Shown here: positions 32,988 through 41,307 of the stretch, piece by piece | How positions within the stretch are numbered: position 1 is the first letter of the stretch | Layout of the letters: each line of letters opens with the position of its first letter | Assembly (NCBI GenBank): GCA_947063855.1 | Contig: CAMSTW010000021.1 | Location: 1 to 46,241 of the forward strand | Direction of reading: 5' to 3' | Source of the DNA: an uncultured Dorea sp. | GTDB taxonomy: Bacteria > Bacillota > Clostridia > Lachnospirales > Lachnospiraceae | DNA length: 46,241 nt | Translations under genes and position numbers: made by a program | The notes under the pieces: generated by a model | Told to the model about the DNA's origin: nothing | The model's input: the letters and a program-made list of their open reading frames with translations, nothing else | Database searches by the model: none

Positions 32988-34055
32988 ATGATTAAAAATA
33001 TAACAATAATCGGAGGCGGCTCTACGGGTCATGCGGCGGCGGCATTCCTGACAGGCAGAGGATTCGAAGTTGTGCTCTGCGATCATGAAGGATTTGAAAA
33101 AGAATTAAATGATATAGAGGAAAATGGAGGCATCCTCTTAAGAGGACGGGCCGGCAGGGGGATCTACAAGATTGCCGGCGTGACGCATGATTTCGGGGAG
33201 GCTGTCGGACGCGCACAACTGATCCTTGTCTGTGTACCTGCGGCAAGACATCCGGAAATTGCCGGACGGATGGCGCCTTATATGAAGGCGGGACAGAGTG
33301 TGCTGATCCTGCCGGGGAATCTTGGTTCCTTTATTTTCCGGGATGTCTTTAAGGAACATCAGGCGCCGGAGGATGTGATCATAGCAGAGATGGAAGGGAA
33401 CTTATGCCCATGCCGTCTGACGGCCCCGGCGGAGGTAACTGTGGGGCTTCCTATCCGGGCCAAGAAGGTGGCGGCTCTGCCGGGATCGAAAACGGCTGAA
33501 TTCATGAAGCGTAATGAAGGCGTCCTCGACTTCATCGCGAATAAACATGTTCTGGAAGGTGCATTGCTGTCAGATAATTATGTATTACATATCGGAACGA
33601 CACTTCTGGCGTCCAGCACCATAGATGAGATGGGTGAGGAATTCATCCTGTTCCAGCATGGACTTACGGATGCGGCCGTCTGCTGCACGGAAGCAATCCG
33701 GCAGGAGAGGATCCGCCTGCTGGCGGGACTTGGAATGGAGGAGCGGGACAGCGCGACAGAGTTTTTCGAGGAACTTAGGGACTGGAAGAATCATCCGGAA
33801 TATTCCGTATTCAGGACGTTGAAGGGACCGGACAGGCTGAAGCACCGTTATATAGAAGAGGACGCGGCCGCATGTGCTTCCATGGCGCTTTCCTGCGCGG
33901 CAAGACTGGGAATCGAGATGCCTGTTCTGAAGTCTGTGGTTACACTGGCGTCTGCGGTGAACCGGACGGATTATTATGGGACGGGAAGAACGCTTGAGAA
34001 TGCGGGATATGGTATGGATATGACCATGGATGAGATCATTGCGCAGTTAACGTAA
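32988..34055 (+). CDS. NAD/NADP octopine/nopaline dehydrogenase family protein
   Basis: This 355-residue protein has an N-terminal Rossmann fold with ITIIGGGSTGHAAAAFL (6-21) and a helical C-terminal octopine-dehydrogenase-type domain. The family includes opine, octopine and tauropine dehydrogenases, which reversibly join a 2-oxo acid to an amino acid with NAD(P)H, and related ketopantoate-reductase-like enzymes. The start at 32988 is preceded by AAAGGAAAGAGGAAAG; an in-frame start 13 codons upstream is less likely. The downstream neighbour is a racemase. With the MmgE/PrpD gene this suggests metabolism of an amino- or imino-dicarboxylate, which is an inference. Confidence 0.82.
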   Translation: MIKNITIIGGGSTGHAAAAFLTGRGFEVVLCDHEGFEKELNDIEENGGILLRGRAGRGIYKIAGVTHDFGEAVGRAQLILVCVPAARHPEIAGRMAPYMKAGQSVLILPGNLGSFIFRDVFKEHQAPEDVIIAEMEGNLCPCRLTAPAEVTVGLPIRAKKVAALPGSKTAEFMKRNEGVLDFIANKHVLEGALLSDNYVLHIGTTLLASSTIDEMGEEFILFQHGLTDAAVCCTEAIRQERIRLLAGLGMEERDSATEFFEELRDWKNHPEYSVFRTLKGPDRLKHRYIEEDAAACASMALSCAARLGIEMPVLKSVVTLASAVNRTDYYGTGRTLENAGYGMDMTMDEIIAQLT

Positions 34056-34129
34056 TGGAGCAATGCTGTACTAGTACAAAAATAACGATAGATGAGATTG
34101 TCTCATAGATTAGCAAGGAGGACGAAGAT

Positions 34130-34855
34130 ATGCTTTATAATTGGAGAGCAATGATCGGAGTGATTGCTCCAACGACAGGCGTTGCGATTGAAACAGATTT
34201 CCACAGATTTGCCCCGGAAGGTGTTGCGGTAGTGACCAACCGGATTCCCTTTTCCGGGAATCCTTCACCGGAAGAACTGATGGATATGGTAGAGTGCCTG
34301 GAGGGCTCTGCGAAGATTTTCGCGGATAATCTGCCCTTTGATGTTGTAACCTTTGGATGTACGTCAGGAAGCCTGGTAGGGGGAAGCGGGTTTGATAAGA
34401 AGTGTGCCGAGACGATTGAGCGGGTCTGCGGATACCCGGGACTTACGACCAGTACTTCCCTGCTGGATGCATTTGCCGCACTGGGAGTGTCCAATGCGGC
34501 GGTGGTGACGCCTTATCCGGATGACACCAATGAACTGGAGAAGCAGTTTCTGGAGAACAACGGCGTCCATGTGACAACGATACAGGGGATGACGTCGAAG
34601 CGGTGTACGCTGGATGAGCTGAGCGACCGTCCTTACGATATCTACCGGCATGTGAAGGCGCTTGACCTGACAGGGGCGGATTGTATCTTCATCAGCTGTA
34701 CCGGGATGAATGTGCTGGATATCATCTCAACCATCGAGACGGATTTCGCGCTTCCGGTTCTTACCAGTAATCAGGTGACTCTGTGGGGAGCGCTGAGGAA
34801 GGCGAGGGTAGGAGACAAGATCCCTTATCTTGGCAAACTTTTTACACAATATTAG
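34130..34855 (+). CDS. Asp/Glu racemase superfamily protein (maleate isomerase/arylmalonate decarboxylase type)
   Basis: This 241-residue protein has the pseudo-symmetric two-domain fold of this superfamily. The two active-site cysteines are C77 in VTFGCTSGSL and C190 in FISCTGMN. The N-terminal IGVIAPTTG and VVTPYPDDTN stretches resemble maleate cis-trans isomerase and arylmalonate decarboxylase more than amino acid racemases. The likely role is isomerisation, racemisation or decarboxylation of a carboxylic acid, in line with the SLC13, PrpD-like and opine-type neighbours. GCAAGGAGGACG precedes the ATG. The stop codon is inside a 41-bp tandem duplication. Confidence 0.85.
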   Translation: MLYNWRAMIGVIAPTTGVAIETDFHRFAPEGVAVVTNRIPFSGNPSPEELMDMVECLEGSAKIFADNLPFDVVTFGCTSGSLVGGSGFDKKCAETIERVCGYPGLTTSTSLLDAFAALGVSNAAVVTPYPDDTNELEKQFLENNGVHVTTIQGMTSKRCTLDELSDRPYDIYRHVKALDLTGADCIFISCTGMNVLDIISTIETDFALPVLTSNQVTLWGALRKARVGDKIPYLGKLFTQY

Positions 34856-34925
34856 GCTGACGGTGCGCGTACGGTAAGGACTGTACACGATATTAGGCAG
34901 ACGGCGCGTGTACGGTAAGGAATGA
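34844..34925 (+). repeat. 41-bp tandem duplication spanning the racemase stop codon
   Basis: 34844-34884 and 34885-34925 are about 80% identical. The unit begins ACACAATATTAGGC, contains the gene's last codons with the TAG and ends in GTACGGTAAGGA. The second copy carries a decayed, untranslated version of the gene tail. Confidence 0.9.
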
Positions 34926-34967
34926 AGTATGCAAAGCTGCAATAGATGATAAATGCGAGGAGAATTT

Positions 34968-37106
34968 ATGATGTCAGAAATAGATGAATTGACGAAGGCA
35001 AAGATTCCAAGTGCAGATAATGGAATCGAATTGAAGAGGACCTTGTGCGATATCTGCTGTCCGGGTATGCACTGCGGGGTGAACGCCTATGTGAAGGATG
35101 GGAAGATTGTCAAGATAGAAGGTACGAAGGAACATCCCCGCAATCACGGGAAACTCTGCACCAAAGGGGCGGCGGGCCGCCAGTATATATACCGCGAAGA
35201 CCGGCTTAAGACGCCGCTTAAGAGGGTTGGCGAGCGGGGAGAAGGGAAGTTCGAACCGGTCTCCTGGGAGGAGGCGTACCGGACCATCCGGGATAAATTG
35301 TTCAAGGTAAGGGATACTTACGGAGCCGACAGCGTGGCGTTCTTCTCAGGTTATACCAAATGGTACAGGCAGTATCTGCACCGTTTTGCGTATTCCTTTG
35401 GAAGCATCAACTATGGAACCGAATGCAGCACCTGCTTTAAGGCCAGTGAGATGGCGTGGGAGGCGACGGTGGGACGGAATTCCGATCCGGATATGGAGAA
35501 TTCCAATGTAATCCTGGGTTTTGCATTGAATGGATTCCACTCAAATCATCTGATGTCTGCCAGACTTCTGAAACTTAGAGAGCAGGGGAAGAAATTTATT
35601 ATCATTGATCCCAGGAAGACGCCGGCGACACAGAAGCTTGCAGATATCCACCTGCAGCTTAAGCCGGGTACGGATGGCGCGCTGGCGCTTGGAATGGCGA
35701 ACCTGATCATTGCGAACGACTGGCATGATAAAGAATATATCGAGAAATATACCTATGGATTCGAAGAATATGCGGACTATGTGAAACAGTTCGATCTGGA
35801 TACGACTGCGAGAATCACGGGACTTCGGAAGGACGATATCTACGAGGCCGCGAAGCTGTATGCGACCGGCGGACCGGCGTCTATTACGGAGACGTCGTGC
35901 TCTGTTACACATCACACCAATGGTTTCCAGAATTACAGGGCGATGATCTGCCTGAATGGACTGACCGGGAATTTCGACCGGCCGGGAGGGCAGATCCCGG
36001 AGAAATCCACCTTCTATGATATGCCGGCAGGTTATCATATGTACGAGCATGAATATTATCTGGATGTACAGCCGGACCGGAAGGCAAAGGCAATCGGCTG
36101 CCGGAAATATCCGCTCTGGAACAAGTTCATGAATGAATTCCAGGCGATGGATCTGTCCAGACAGATACTGGAAGGGACGCCGTACCCGGTCAGGGCCGTT
36201 TACGGCGCGGGGATGAACGCCAAGATGTTTCCGGATACGAGAAAGATGTATGAAGCGCTTAAGAGTCTGGATTTCTTTGTGGATGTCGATCTGTTTATGA
36301 CAGATACGGCAAAATATGCGGATATTGTCCTTCCGGCATGCACTTCATATGAAAGAGGAGAGTTCAAGGCCTATATGGGAGGATATGCCGCATTTACCAA
36401 ACCGGTGATCGAACCGCTCTATGAATCGAAGAGCGATGTACAGATTCTAAAGGAGCTGGCAGACGTCATGGAGCTTGACGACCCGCTGTTAAGAGAAGGA
36501 TATGAAGCGGAGATCAAATATATGATCCGTGATCTGAGCGTTACGATCGAGGACATGAAGGCAAGTGAATTCCCCATAAAGGTTCCGGAGGCGCGGGAGG
36601 TTGTGCCGGGTGAATTCACGGCAAACGGCATGAATACGGTGAGCGGGAAATTCGAGTTCTATTCCAATTACATCGCAGAATTCAAGGACCAGGGACTATC
36701 TCCGATTCCTACATATAAAGAAACACTGGATGATGAAGGGATGGATGAGAAAGAATATCCCTACATCCTGGTGACCGGCTCGAGGCTTCCGAACGCCATA
36801 CATTCCAGGATCCATGGTCTGGCCTGGACAAGAAGCCTCAGGAAGGATGCCATGGTAGATCTGAATATGGAAGATGCAAAGGAGCTTGGTATCAGACAGG
36901 GAGATCTGGTAGAGATACAGACAATCACCGGGAAGATACGGATGAAAGCAAATCCTTCGGTGAAGATCCGTAAAGGGGATGTGCAGTTGTACCATGGATA
37001 TGGGGAGGCTAACGCGAACGATCTGATCGGCAGTACACATACCGACCCGTACAGCGGATTCCCCGGGTTTAAGTCAAGCAGATGCAGGATTACCCGGGTG
37101 GTGTAA
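34968..37106 (+). CDS. molybdopterin oxidoreductase catalytic subunit (Mo/W-bisMGD, Fe-S)
   Basis: This 712-residue enzyme belongs to the DMSO reductase superfamily. The N-terminal 4Fe-4S site uses C27, C30/C31, C36 and C64 (CDICCPGMHC...KLCTKG). The Mo-ligand position falls in YGTECSTCFKAS; C156 in the STC motif is the probable Mo ligand, as in the polysulfide/thiosulfate reductase and acetylene hydratase groups. The C-terminal domain has GSRLPNAIHSRIHGL and the cap at LYHGYGEANANDLIG. No twin-arginine signal is present, so it works in the cytoplasm. GAGGAG lies before ATG 34968. It is followed by FAD and ferredoxin-like partners and by the Moco operon. The substrate is unknown; a reductive or hydrating reaction on the carboxylate handled upstream is the main idea. 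Confidence 0.88.
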   Translation: MMSEIDELTKAKIPSADNGIELKRTLCDICCPGMHCGVNAYVKDGKIVKIEGTKEHPRNHGKLCTKGAAGRQYIYREDRLKTPLKRVGERGEGKFEPVSWEEAYRTIRDKLFKVRDTYGADSVAFFSGYTKWYRQYLHRFAYSFGSINYGTECSTCFKASEMAWEATVGRNSDPDMENSNVILGFALNGFHSNHLMSARLLKLREQGKKFIIIDPRKTPATQKLADIHLQLKPGTDGALALGMANLIIANDWHDKEYIEKYTYGFEEYADYVKQFDLDTTARITGLRKDDIYEAAKLYATGGPASITETSCSVTHHTNGFQNYRAMICLNGLTGNFDRPGGQIPEKSTFYDMPAGYHMYEHEYYLDVQPDRKAKAIGCRKYPLWNKFMNEFQAMDLSRQILEGTPYPVRAVYGAGMNAKMFPDTRKMYEALKSLDFFVDVDLFMTDTAKYADIVLPACTSYERGEFKAYMGGYAAFTKPVIEPLYESKSDVQILKELADVMELDDPLLREGYEAEIKYMIRDLSVTIEDMKASEFPIKVPEAREVVPGEFTANGMNTVSGKFEFYSNYIAEFKDQGLSPIPTYKETLDDEGMDEKEYPYILVTGSRLPNAIHSRIHGLAWTRSLRKDAMVDLNMEDAKELGIRQGDLVEIQTITGKIRMKANPSVKIRKGDVQLYHGYGEANANDLIGSTHTDPYSGFPGFKSSRCRITRVV

Positions 37107-37140
37107 GTTATACGGTGGTTACTGCCCTGGGGAGAGGATG

Positions 37141-37169
37141 TCTTCACAGCAGCTATTTTGCTGTGGAGA
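37141..37169 (+). other. intergenic hairpin downstream of the Mo enzyme
   Basis: TCTTCACAGCA pairs with TGCTGTGGAGA (one mismatch) around a 7-base loop, in the 118-bp gap before the FAD protein. It lacks a T-run, so it is more likely mRNA processing or stability than termination. Confidence 0.4.
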
Positions 37170-37224
37170 TGTACCAGCCTGCGTGTGTACTTAGCTGAGG
37201 GAAGGAGAAAGGAGAAGAGGACGA

Positions 37225-38490
37225 TTGAAACAGAAAACGGCAGTCGTAGGGTTTGGCTGTGCCGGATACCACGGCGTTAAGGCAATGCGTGAGCATGGGT
37301 ATAACGGGGAGATCGACGTATATACAGATTCACTGTGGGCGCCGGCGAATCCTATGCTGACAACCTACTACATATATGGAAAGCTTCCCAAAGAAGCGAC
37401 GCGTCCGTTCGGCACATTGGATGAGCTTGCAGAAAAATATGAGTTTCATACGGTGAACGGGCAGGCGCAGAAGGTATTGTCAGAAGAGAAAAGCATCCGG
37501 ATGAAGGATGGACGGATTGAAAGATATGACCAGATTCTGATCGCAACGGGAGCGAGAGCATTTCTCCCTCCGGTTGAGGGACTGGACTGTAAGAATGTAT
37601 TTCCTATGAGGACGATGGAGGACGCCGGGCGTGTGAAAAAGGTTCTTGAGGAAGAGGAGATTCACAGTGCGGTCGTGGTGGGCGCCTCCATGGTGGGAAT
37701 CAAGCTTGTGGAATTATTCCATGCAAGAGGTATCAAATGTACGCTGGCAGATATGGCGCCGGGGATCTTCCCGATCGCCGCAGTGCCGTGTATCGCATCA
37801 GAGATTGAGCGCCGGCTGAAAGAGAAAGGAGTTGATCTTGCATTTTCCAGAGCTTTACAGAGGATAGAGGAAGCAGACGGAAGGCGGCAGGTAGTATTTG
37901 CCGGCGGTGAATGGATTTCCTGTGATCTGGTGATGATGTGTATCGGCACGAGAGCGAATACACAGCTTGCCGATGAGAAGCTTCGTGTGAACCGCGGAAT
38001 CGTGGTGGATGGGCAGATGAGGACGAATATGCCGGATATCTACTGCGCGGGTGACTGTAGTGAAGGGACGAATCTTCAGACCAAGGAGACGCAGATCATT
38101 GGTATCTGGGATAATGCGGCGAAGCAGGGCAGGACGGCGGGGGCGAATATGGCCGGCGTCCGGACGGTTTATCAGGGAAATATGCTCCATAACATCACTC
38201 ATTTCATGGGAATGGATTTTATCGGCTATGGCGATGTCAGAAGTGAAGGCCGGGAGTATCTCTATGAGAACAGAGAGCTTGGACAGAAGTTCTTCCTCCG
38301 TATGGGAGATGCGGGGCCGGTATGCATGAATTTCCTGGATTCCTACAAAGCGAGCGGAGCGCTGAAATCCTATATGCTCCGGAAGATAAATGGAAATGCA
38401 CAGACTCTGAGCCCTGTCGAACGGGTACGGATGATCCGTGAAGGGATACCGGAAGATTTGACAGAGCTTCTGATGAAAGACCAGGGATGA
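37225..38490 (+). CDS. FAD/NAD(P)-dependent oxidoreductase (pyridine nucleotide-disulfide type)
   Basis: This 421-residue flavoprotein has an FAD Rossmann motif VVGFGCAGYHG (7-17) and a second dinucleotide motif VVVGASMVGIK (150-160). The FAD-ring contact is MPDIYCAGDCSEG (269-281). There is no redox CxxxxC pair, so it is closest to NirB-like or rubredoxin-reductase-like NADH oxidoreductases. It starts with TTG at 37225, with AAGGAGAAGAGG upstream. It is probably the electron entry from NAD(P)H to the 4Fe-4S protein and Mo subunit, which flank it. The C-terminal about 110 residues are a family extension of unknown role. Confidence 0.85.
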   Translation: MKQKTAVVGFGCAGYHGVKAMREHGYNGEIDVYTDSLWAPANPMLTTYYIYGKLPKEATRPFGTLDELAEKYEFHTVNGQAQKVLSEEKSIRMKDGRIERYDQILIATGARAFLPPVEGLDCKNVFPMRTMEDAGRVKKVLEEEEIHSAVVVGASMVGIKLVELFHARGIKCTLADMAPGIFPIAAVPCIASEIERRLKEKGVDLAFSRALQRIEEADGRRQVVFAGGEWISCDLVMMCIGTRANTQLADEKLRVNRGIVVDGQMRTNMPDIYCAGDCSEGTNLQTKETQIIGIWDNAAKQGRTAGANMAGVRTVYQGNMLHNITHFMGMDFIGYGDVRSEGREYLYENRELGQKFFLRMGDAGPVCMNFLDSYKASGALKSYMLRKINGNAQTLSPVERVRMIREGIPEDLTELLMKDQG

Positions 38491-38540
38491 GACAGAATTT
38501 TGACAGAGTTTGATTTTTTAATGTAAAACAGATAGGAGAT

Positions 38541-39047
38541 ATGATGGGAAAGATTATAGACCTTGATATTCAGAAATGTTCTGCCTGCGGCGCATGTGCC
38601 GTGGCGTGTATGGACCAGAATGACCTGGATCTGTCGGAGGGGGTATCCCCCTTCCGGGTGGTATGCGATCTTGAGGACGAGGACGGAGAATTCCAGTACT
38701 ATTCAATTGCATGTTTTCACTGTGAAGATGCGCCCTGTATTACGGCGTGTCCGTGTAACTGCCTGCGTAAGGATAAAGAGACCGGATTCACGGTTTATGA
38801 TAATACGAACTGTATCGGCTGTCACAGCTGTGCCATGGCCTGCCCCTTTGGCGCGCTAAGTTACCGGGGAGACGGGAAGATGGTGAAATGTGACGGCTGT
38901 GCGGCCAGAGTAAAGCAGGGGCTTGAACCGGCATGTGTCAATAACTGTCCGACAGGGGCGTTGCGGTGTATCGAAGAACGGGAACTGAAAGATGTGAAAG
39001 TGAAGCGCTCCTTAAAGAAGATGATGGCGGCGCTGGATACAAATTAG
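38541..39047 (+). CDS. four-cluster 4Fe-4S electron-transfer protein
   Basis: This 168-residue protein resembles the HycB/DmsB/NrfC type. Sixteen cysteines form four 4Fe-4S sites: C13/16/19 with C136-type partner, C58/61/66/70, C91/94/97/101 and C117/120/132 with C23-type partner, in the usual crossed order. It is cytoplasmic, with no signal peptide. The start is ATG 38541 or 38544 after TAGGAGAT. It would carry electrons between the FAD protein upstream and the Mo subunit. No membrane anchor gene (NrfD or cytochrome type) follows, so the complex is probably soluble. Confidence 0.9.
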   Translation: MMGKIIDLDIQKCSACGACAVACMDQNDLDLSEGVSPFRVVCDLEDEDGEFQYYSIACFHCEDAPCITACPCNCLRKDKETGFTVYDNTNCIGCHSCAMACPFGALSYRGDGKMVKCDGCAARVKQGLEPACVNNCPTGALRCIEERELKDVKVKRSLKKMMAALDTN

Positions 39048-39099
39048 GGATTGAAAAAGAAGTCGTAAACGAATATAATTAACATTAATAATTGTTCTT

Positions 39100-39224
39100 T
39101 GAGCGAAAGCATCTAAGTCATAGAGGATATGGTGCTAAGCCGGGATGAGATCTTCATCCCCGGGGTTCAGATGGAAACGTCCGGGCCTTCCCGCGGAACC
39201 GGCAGGTAATCCGCATTGAAAAAA
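39100..39224 (+). ncRNA. molybdenum cofactor (Moco) riboswitch, probable
   Basis: The 299-bp gap before mobA contains a compact folded region. The pieces include GCTAAGCCGGGATGA...TCATCCCCGG (hairpin 39139-39162), CAGATGGAAACGTCCGGGCC and TTCCCGCGGAACCGGCAGG...TCCGC. The order AGCCGGG / CCCCGG / CCGGGCC / CCCGC follows what I recall of the Moco RNA motif upstream of E. coli moaA. It precedes an operon for cofactor synthesis, as the known elements do. A covariance-model search (Rfam MOCO_RNA_motif) would settle it. Confidence 0.75.
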
Positions 39225-39259
39225 AGAACACGAAGCAGCCATATTGTGTTTATGATTTG

Positions 39260-39305
39260 AAAGCAGTAAGGGGACTTTGTGTCTTTTTACTGCTTTTTGT
39301 TGTTT
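39260..39305 (+). terminator. riboswitch expression-platform terminator
   Basis: AAAGCAGTAAGGGGAC pairs with GTCTTTTTACTGCTTT (16 bp with G-U pairs) around the loop TTTGT, followed by TTTGTTGTTT. It lies between the aptamer and the mobA start at 39347, so termination under cofactor excess is the likely mode of control. Confidence 0.85.
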
Positions 39306-39346
39306 ATGGCAGTATAAAGATGTGCTTTAGAGATAAGGGGGGAATC

Positions 39347-40069
39347 ATGCAGGCAGAGGGATTGATTCTGGCAGGAGGCCAAAGTACAAGGATGGGCGGC
39401 CGTCATAAGGGAAGCCTTACGTATAGAGACGAGACCTTTACGCATCATCTTGTAAGGGAGCTGAAAAGGGGAGTTTCATGCGTAAGGCTGTCATACGGGC
39501 AAGAAGTAAAGGATGAAGGGATAGAATGTCCGGTCGTGATGGATATCTACCCGGGATGCGGTCCGATCGGGGGAATCTACGCGGGTCTTAGAGCCTGTGA
39601 GAGCGAATGGATGCTGGCGGCGGCCTGCGATATGCCTCTGATGAAGATAGAGATGTATTGCTGTCTGATGGACATGCTTGGTCGGAAAGGAGAGGAGATC
39701 TTGGCATACGATGGGGCGGTTCCCGTGACAGGCAGCAGGATTCATCCGCTGGCGGCCATCTATCGTGCGAGGAAGCCGGTGAACAAAGAAGCATCTGTGC
39801 TGACGGAACATATGATGGGCCGGCAGGTAGAGATTCAGGCAGACGCCGGGTCTGAATATCCGGTGAACCGGCCGGATATGGCTGATATATTAGAAGAACA
39901 GATCCAAAGAGGGAATTATCGTATCCGGGATGCTCTTAATCGTCTGAATATCCTCTATGTCGATGTGACGGGGAATAAAGGGTTCGAACAGATGCTTCGC
40001 AATATAAATACGATAGAAGAATACAGACAGTTAGAAATTCTCGCAAAAGCATGCTCATTGAAACAATAA
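39347..40069 (+). CDS. mobA: molybdenum cofactor guanylyltransferase MobA
   Basis: This 240-residue enzyme adds GMP to molybdopterin to form MGD, as needed by the bisMGD oxidoreductase at 34968. The nucleotide-binding signature is LILAGGQSTRMGGRHKG (6-22), followed by YPGCGPIGGIYAGL and AACDMPL. Start at ATG 39347 with AAGGGGGGAATC upstream; the open frame from 39257 would include the terminator hairpin and is not coding there. The C-terminal about 50 residues are longer than in minimal MobA. It is the first gene of the cofactor operon. Confidence 0.92.
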   Translation: MQAEGLILAGGQSTRMGGRHKGSLTYRDETFTHHLVRELKRGVSCVRLSYGQEVKDEGIECPVVMDIYPGCGPIGGIYAGLRACESEWMLAAACDMPLMKIEMYCCLMDMLGRKGEEILAYDGAVPVTGSRIHPLAAIYRARKPVNKEASVLTEHMMGRQVEIQADAGSEYPVNRPDMADILEEQIQRGNYRIRDALNRLNILYVDVTGNKGFEQMLRNINTIEEYRQLEILAKACSLKQ

Positions 40070-40095
40070 GGTTTACAGGGAAGGAGTATAAAGAA

Positions 40096-41307
40096 ATGGC
40101 AGAGAAGATATTAGATCTTAAGCAGGCGCAGGAATTGCTGCTTGAACGGGTGGAGAAGATTGAAGAGACCGAGAGCATCTCTCTGTGGGATGCGGTAGGC
40201 AGGGTTCTTTCTGAGGATGTATCTGCGGGGCATGACCAGCCGCCGTTCCCGCGGTCGCCCCTCGACGGGTATGCCGTGCGAAGCCAGGATATTGAGGGGG
40301 CTTCAAAGGAATCACCGGCAGAGCTTACCGTGATTGACGAGGTGGATGCAGGCCATGTAAGCGGGAAATGCGTAAGCCCGGGAACGGCCATCCGCATCAT
40401 GACCGGCGCGCCGATACCGGAAGGAGCAGACTGCATCGTCGGTCAGGAGGATACGGACTATGGCGAAGAGACGGTAGAGATCTACGAAGAGATCGGGGCG
40501 TATCAGAACTATTGCCATGCAGGCGAGGACTACAAAGAAGGTACGAGGATACTGACAGGAGGTATGGTATTGGGCTCTGTCGAAGCCGGGATTCTTGCCA
40601 GTCTTGGTCGGGAGAAGGTGTCGGTATACAGACGTCCAAGGATTGCCGTACTGACTACCGGAGATGAGACCGTACTCCCGGGAGAGGCGCTTGGGCCTGG
40701 AAAAATCTACGATTCCAACCTCTATACACTGGTAACGAGGTTTATATCCCTTGGAATGGATGTGGTGAGACGGGACCGCCTGGGCGACGATCTGGCGGCA
40801 GCGGCAGAGTGGATCCGGCTGGCGGCGCAGGAGGCGGATCTCATCGTTACGACAGGCGGGGTGTCCGTGGGCAAGAAGGATATCATGCACGAGGTGCTAA
40901 AGCTGCTTGGCTGTGAGCGGATTTTCTGGAGGATTGCCGTGAAGCCGGGAATGCCCACTTTATGCGCACAGTACCAGGGAACGCTTCTGATCTGTCTGTC
41001 GGGGAATCCTTTTGGGGCAGCGGTGAATCTGGAATTGCTGGTGCGGCCTCTTCTGGCGAAGCTTACCGGGAGAAAGGATTTGGAGCTTAAGAAAGTAACG
41101 GCAGTGGCAGAGAGTACATTTCCCAAGAAAAGCGGCGTGACCAGATATGTCCGGGCATATTATGAGGACGGGAAGGTACGGATTCCAGAAGGGTCTAATG
41201 CGTCGGGAATCTTAAGTTCCATGTGTGGATGCAACTGCCTGATTGAGATCCCGGCAGGAACATTGAGGGTTGACAGAGGAGATGAGGTATGGGTGATACT
41301 GTTGTGA
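40096..41307 (+). CDS. moeA: molybdopterin molybdotransferase MoeA
   Basis: This 403-residue protein inserts molybdate into adenylylated molybdopterin. It contains PPFPRSPLDGYAVRS in domain III, the MPT-binding fold with TTGDE, the TTGGVSVGKKD loop and the LSGNPFGA turn. A C-terminal domain (about 325-403) completes the gephyrin-type architecture. The start at 40096 follows GGGAAGGAGTATAAAG. It is separated from mobA by 26 bp, and its end overlaps mobB by about 19 bases. It serves both Mo enzymes of the window. Confidence 0.93.
   Translation: MAEKILDLKQAQELLLERVEKIEETESISLWDAVGRVLSEDVSAGHDQPPFPRSPLDGYAVRSQDIEGASKESPAELTVIDEVDAGHVSGKCVSPGTAIRIMTGAPIPEGADCIVGQEDTDYGEETVEIYEEIGAYQNYCHAGEDYKEGTRILTGGMVLGSVEAGILASLGREKVSVYRRPRIAVLTTGDETVLPGEALGPGKIYDSNLYTLVTRFISLGMDVVRRDRLGDDLAAAAEWIRLAAQEADLIVTTGGVSVGKKDIMHEVLKLLGCERIFWRIAVKPGMPTLCAQYQGTLLICLSGNPFGAAVNLELLVRPLLAKLTGRKDLELKKVTAVAESTFPKKSGVTRYVRAYYEDGKVRIPEGSNASGILSSMCGCNCLIEIPAGTLRVDRGDEVWVILL

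Noticed and set aside
34968-37106. Selenocysteine in the molybdopterin oxidoreductase
   Set aside because: There is no in-frame TGA; the probable Mo-ligand position is encoded as cysteine.
39257-39346. Longer N-terminal (hydrophobic) extension of MobA
   Set aside because: This stretch contains the terminator hairpin; MobA starts at 39347 with its own GGGGGG box, and the extension is unlike the family.
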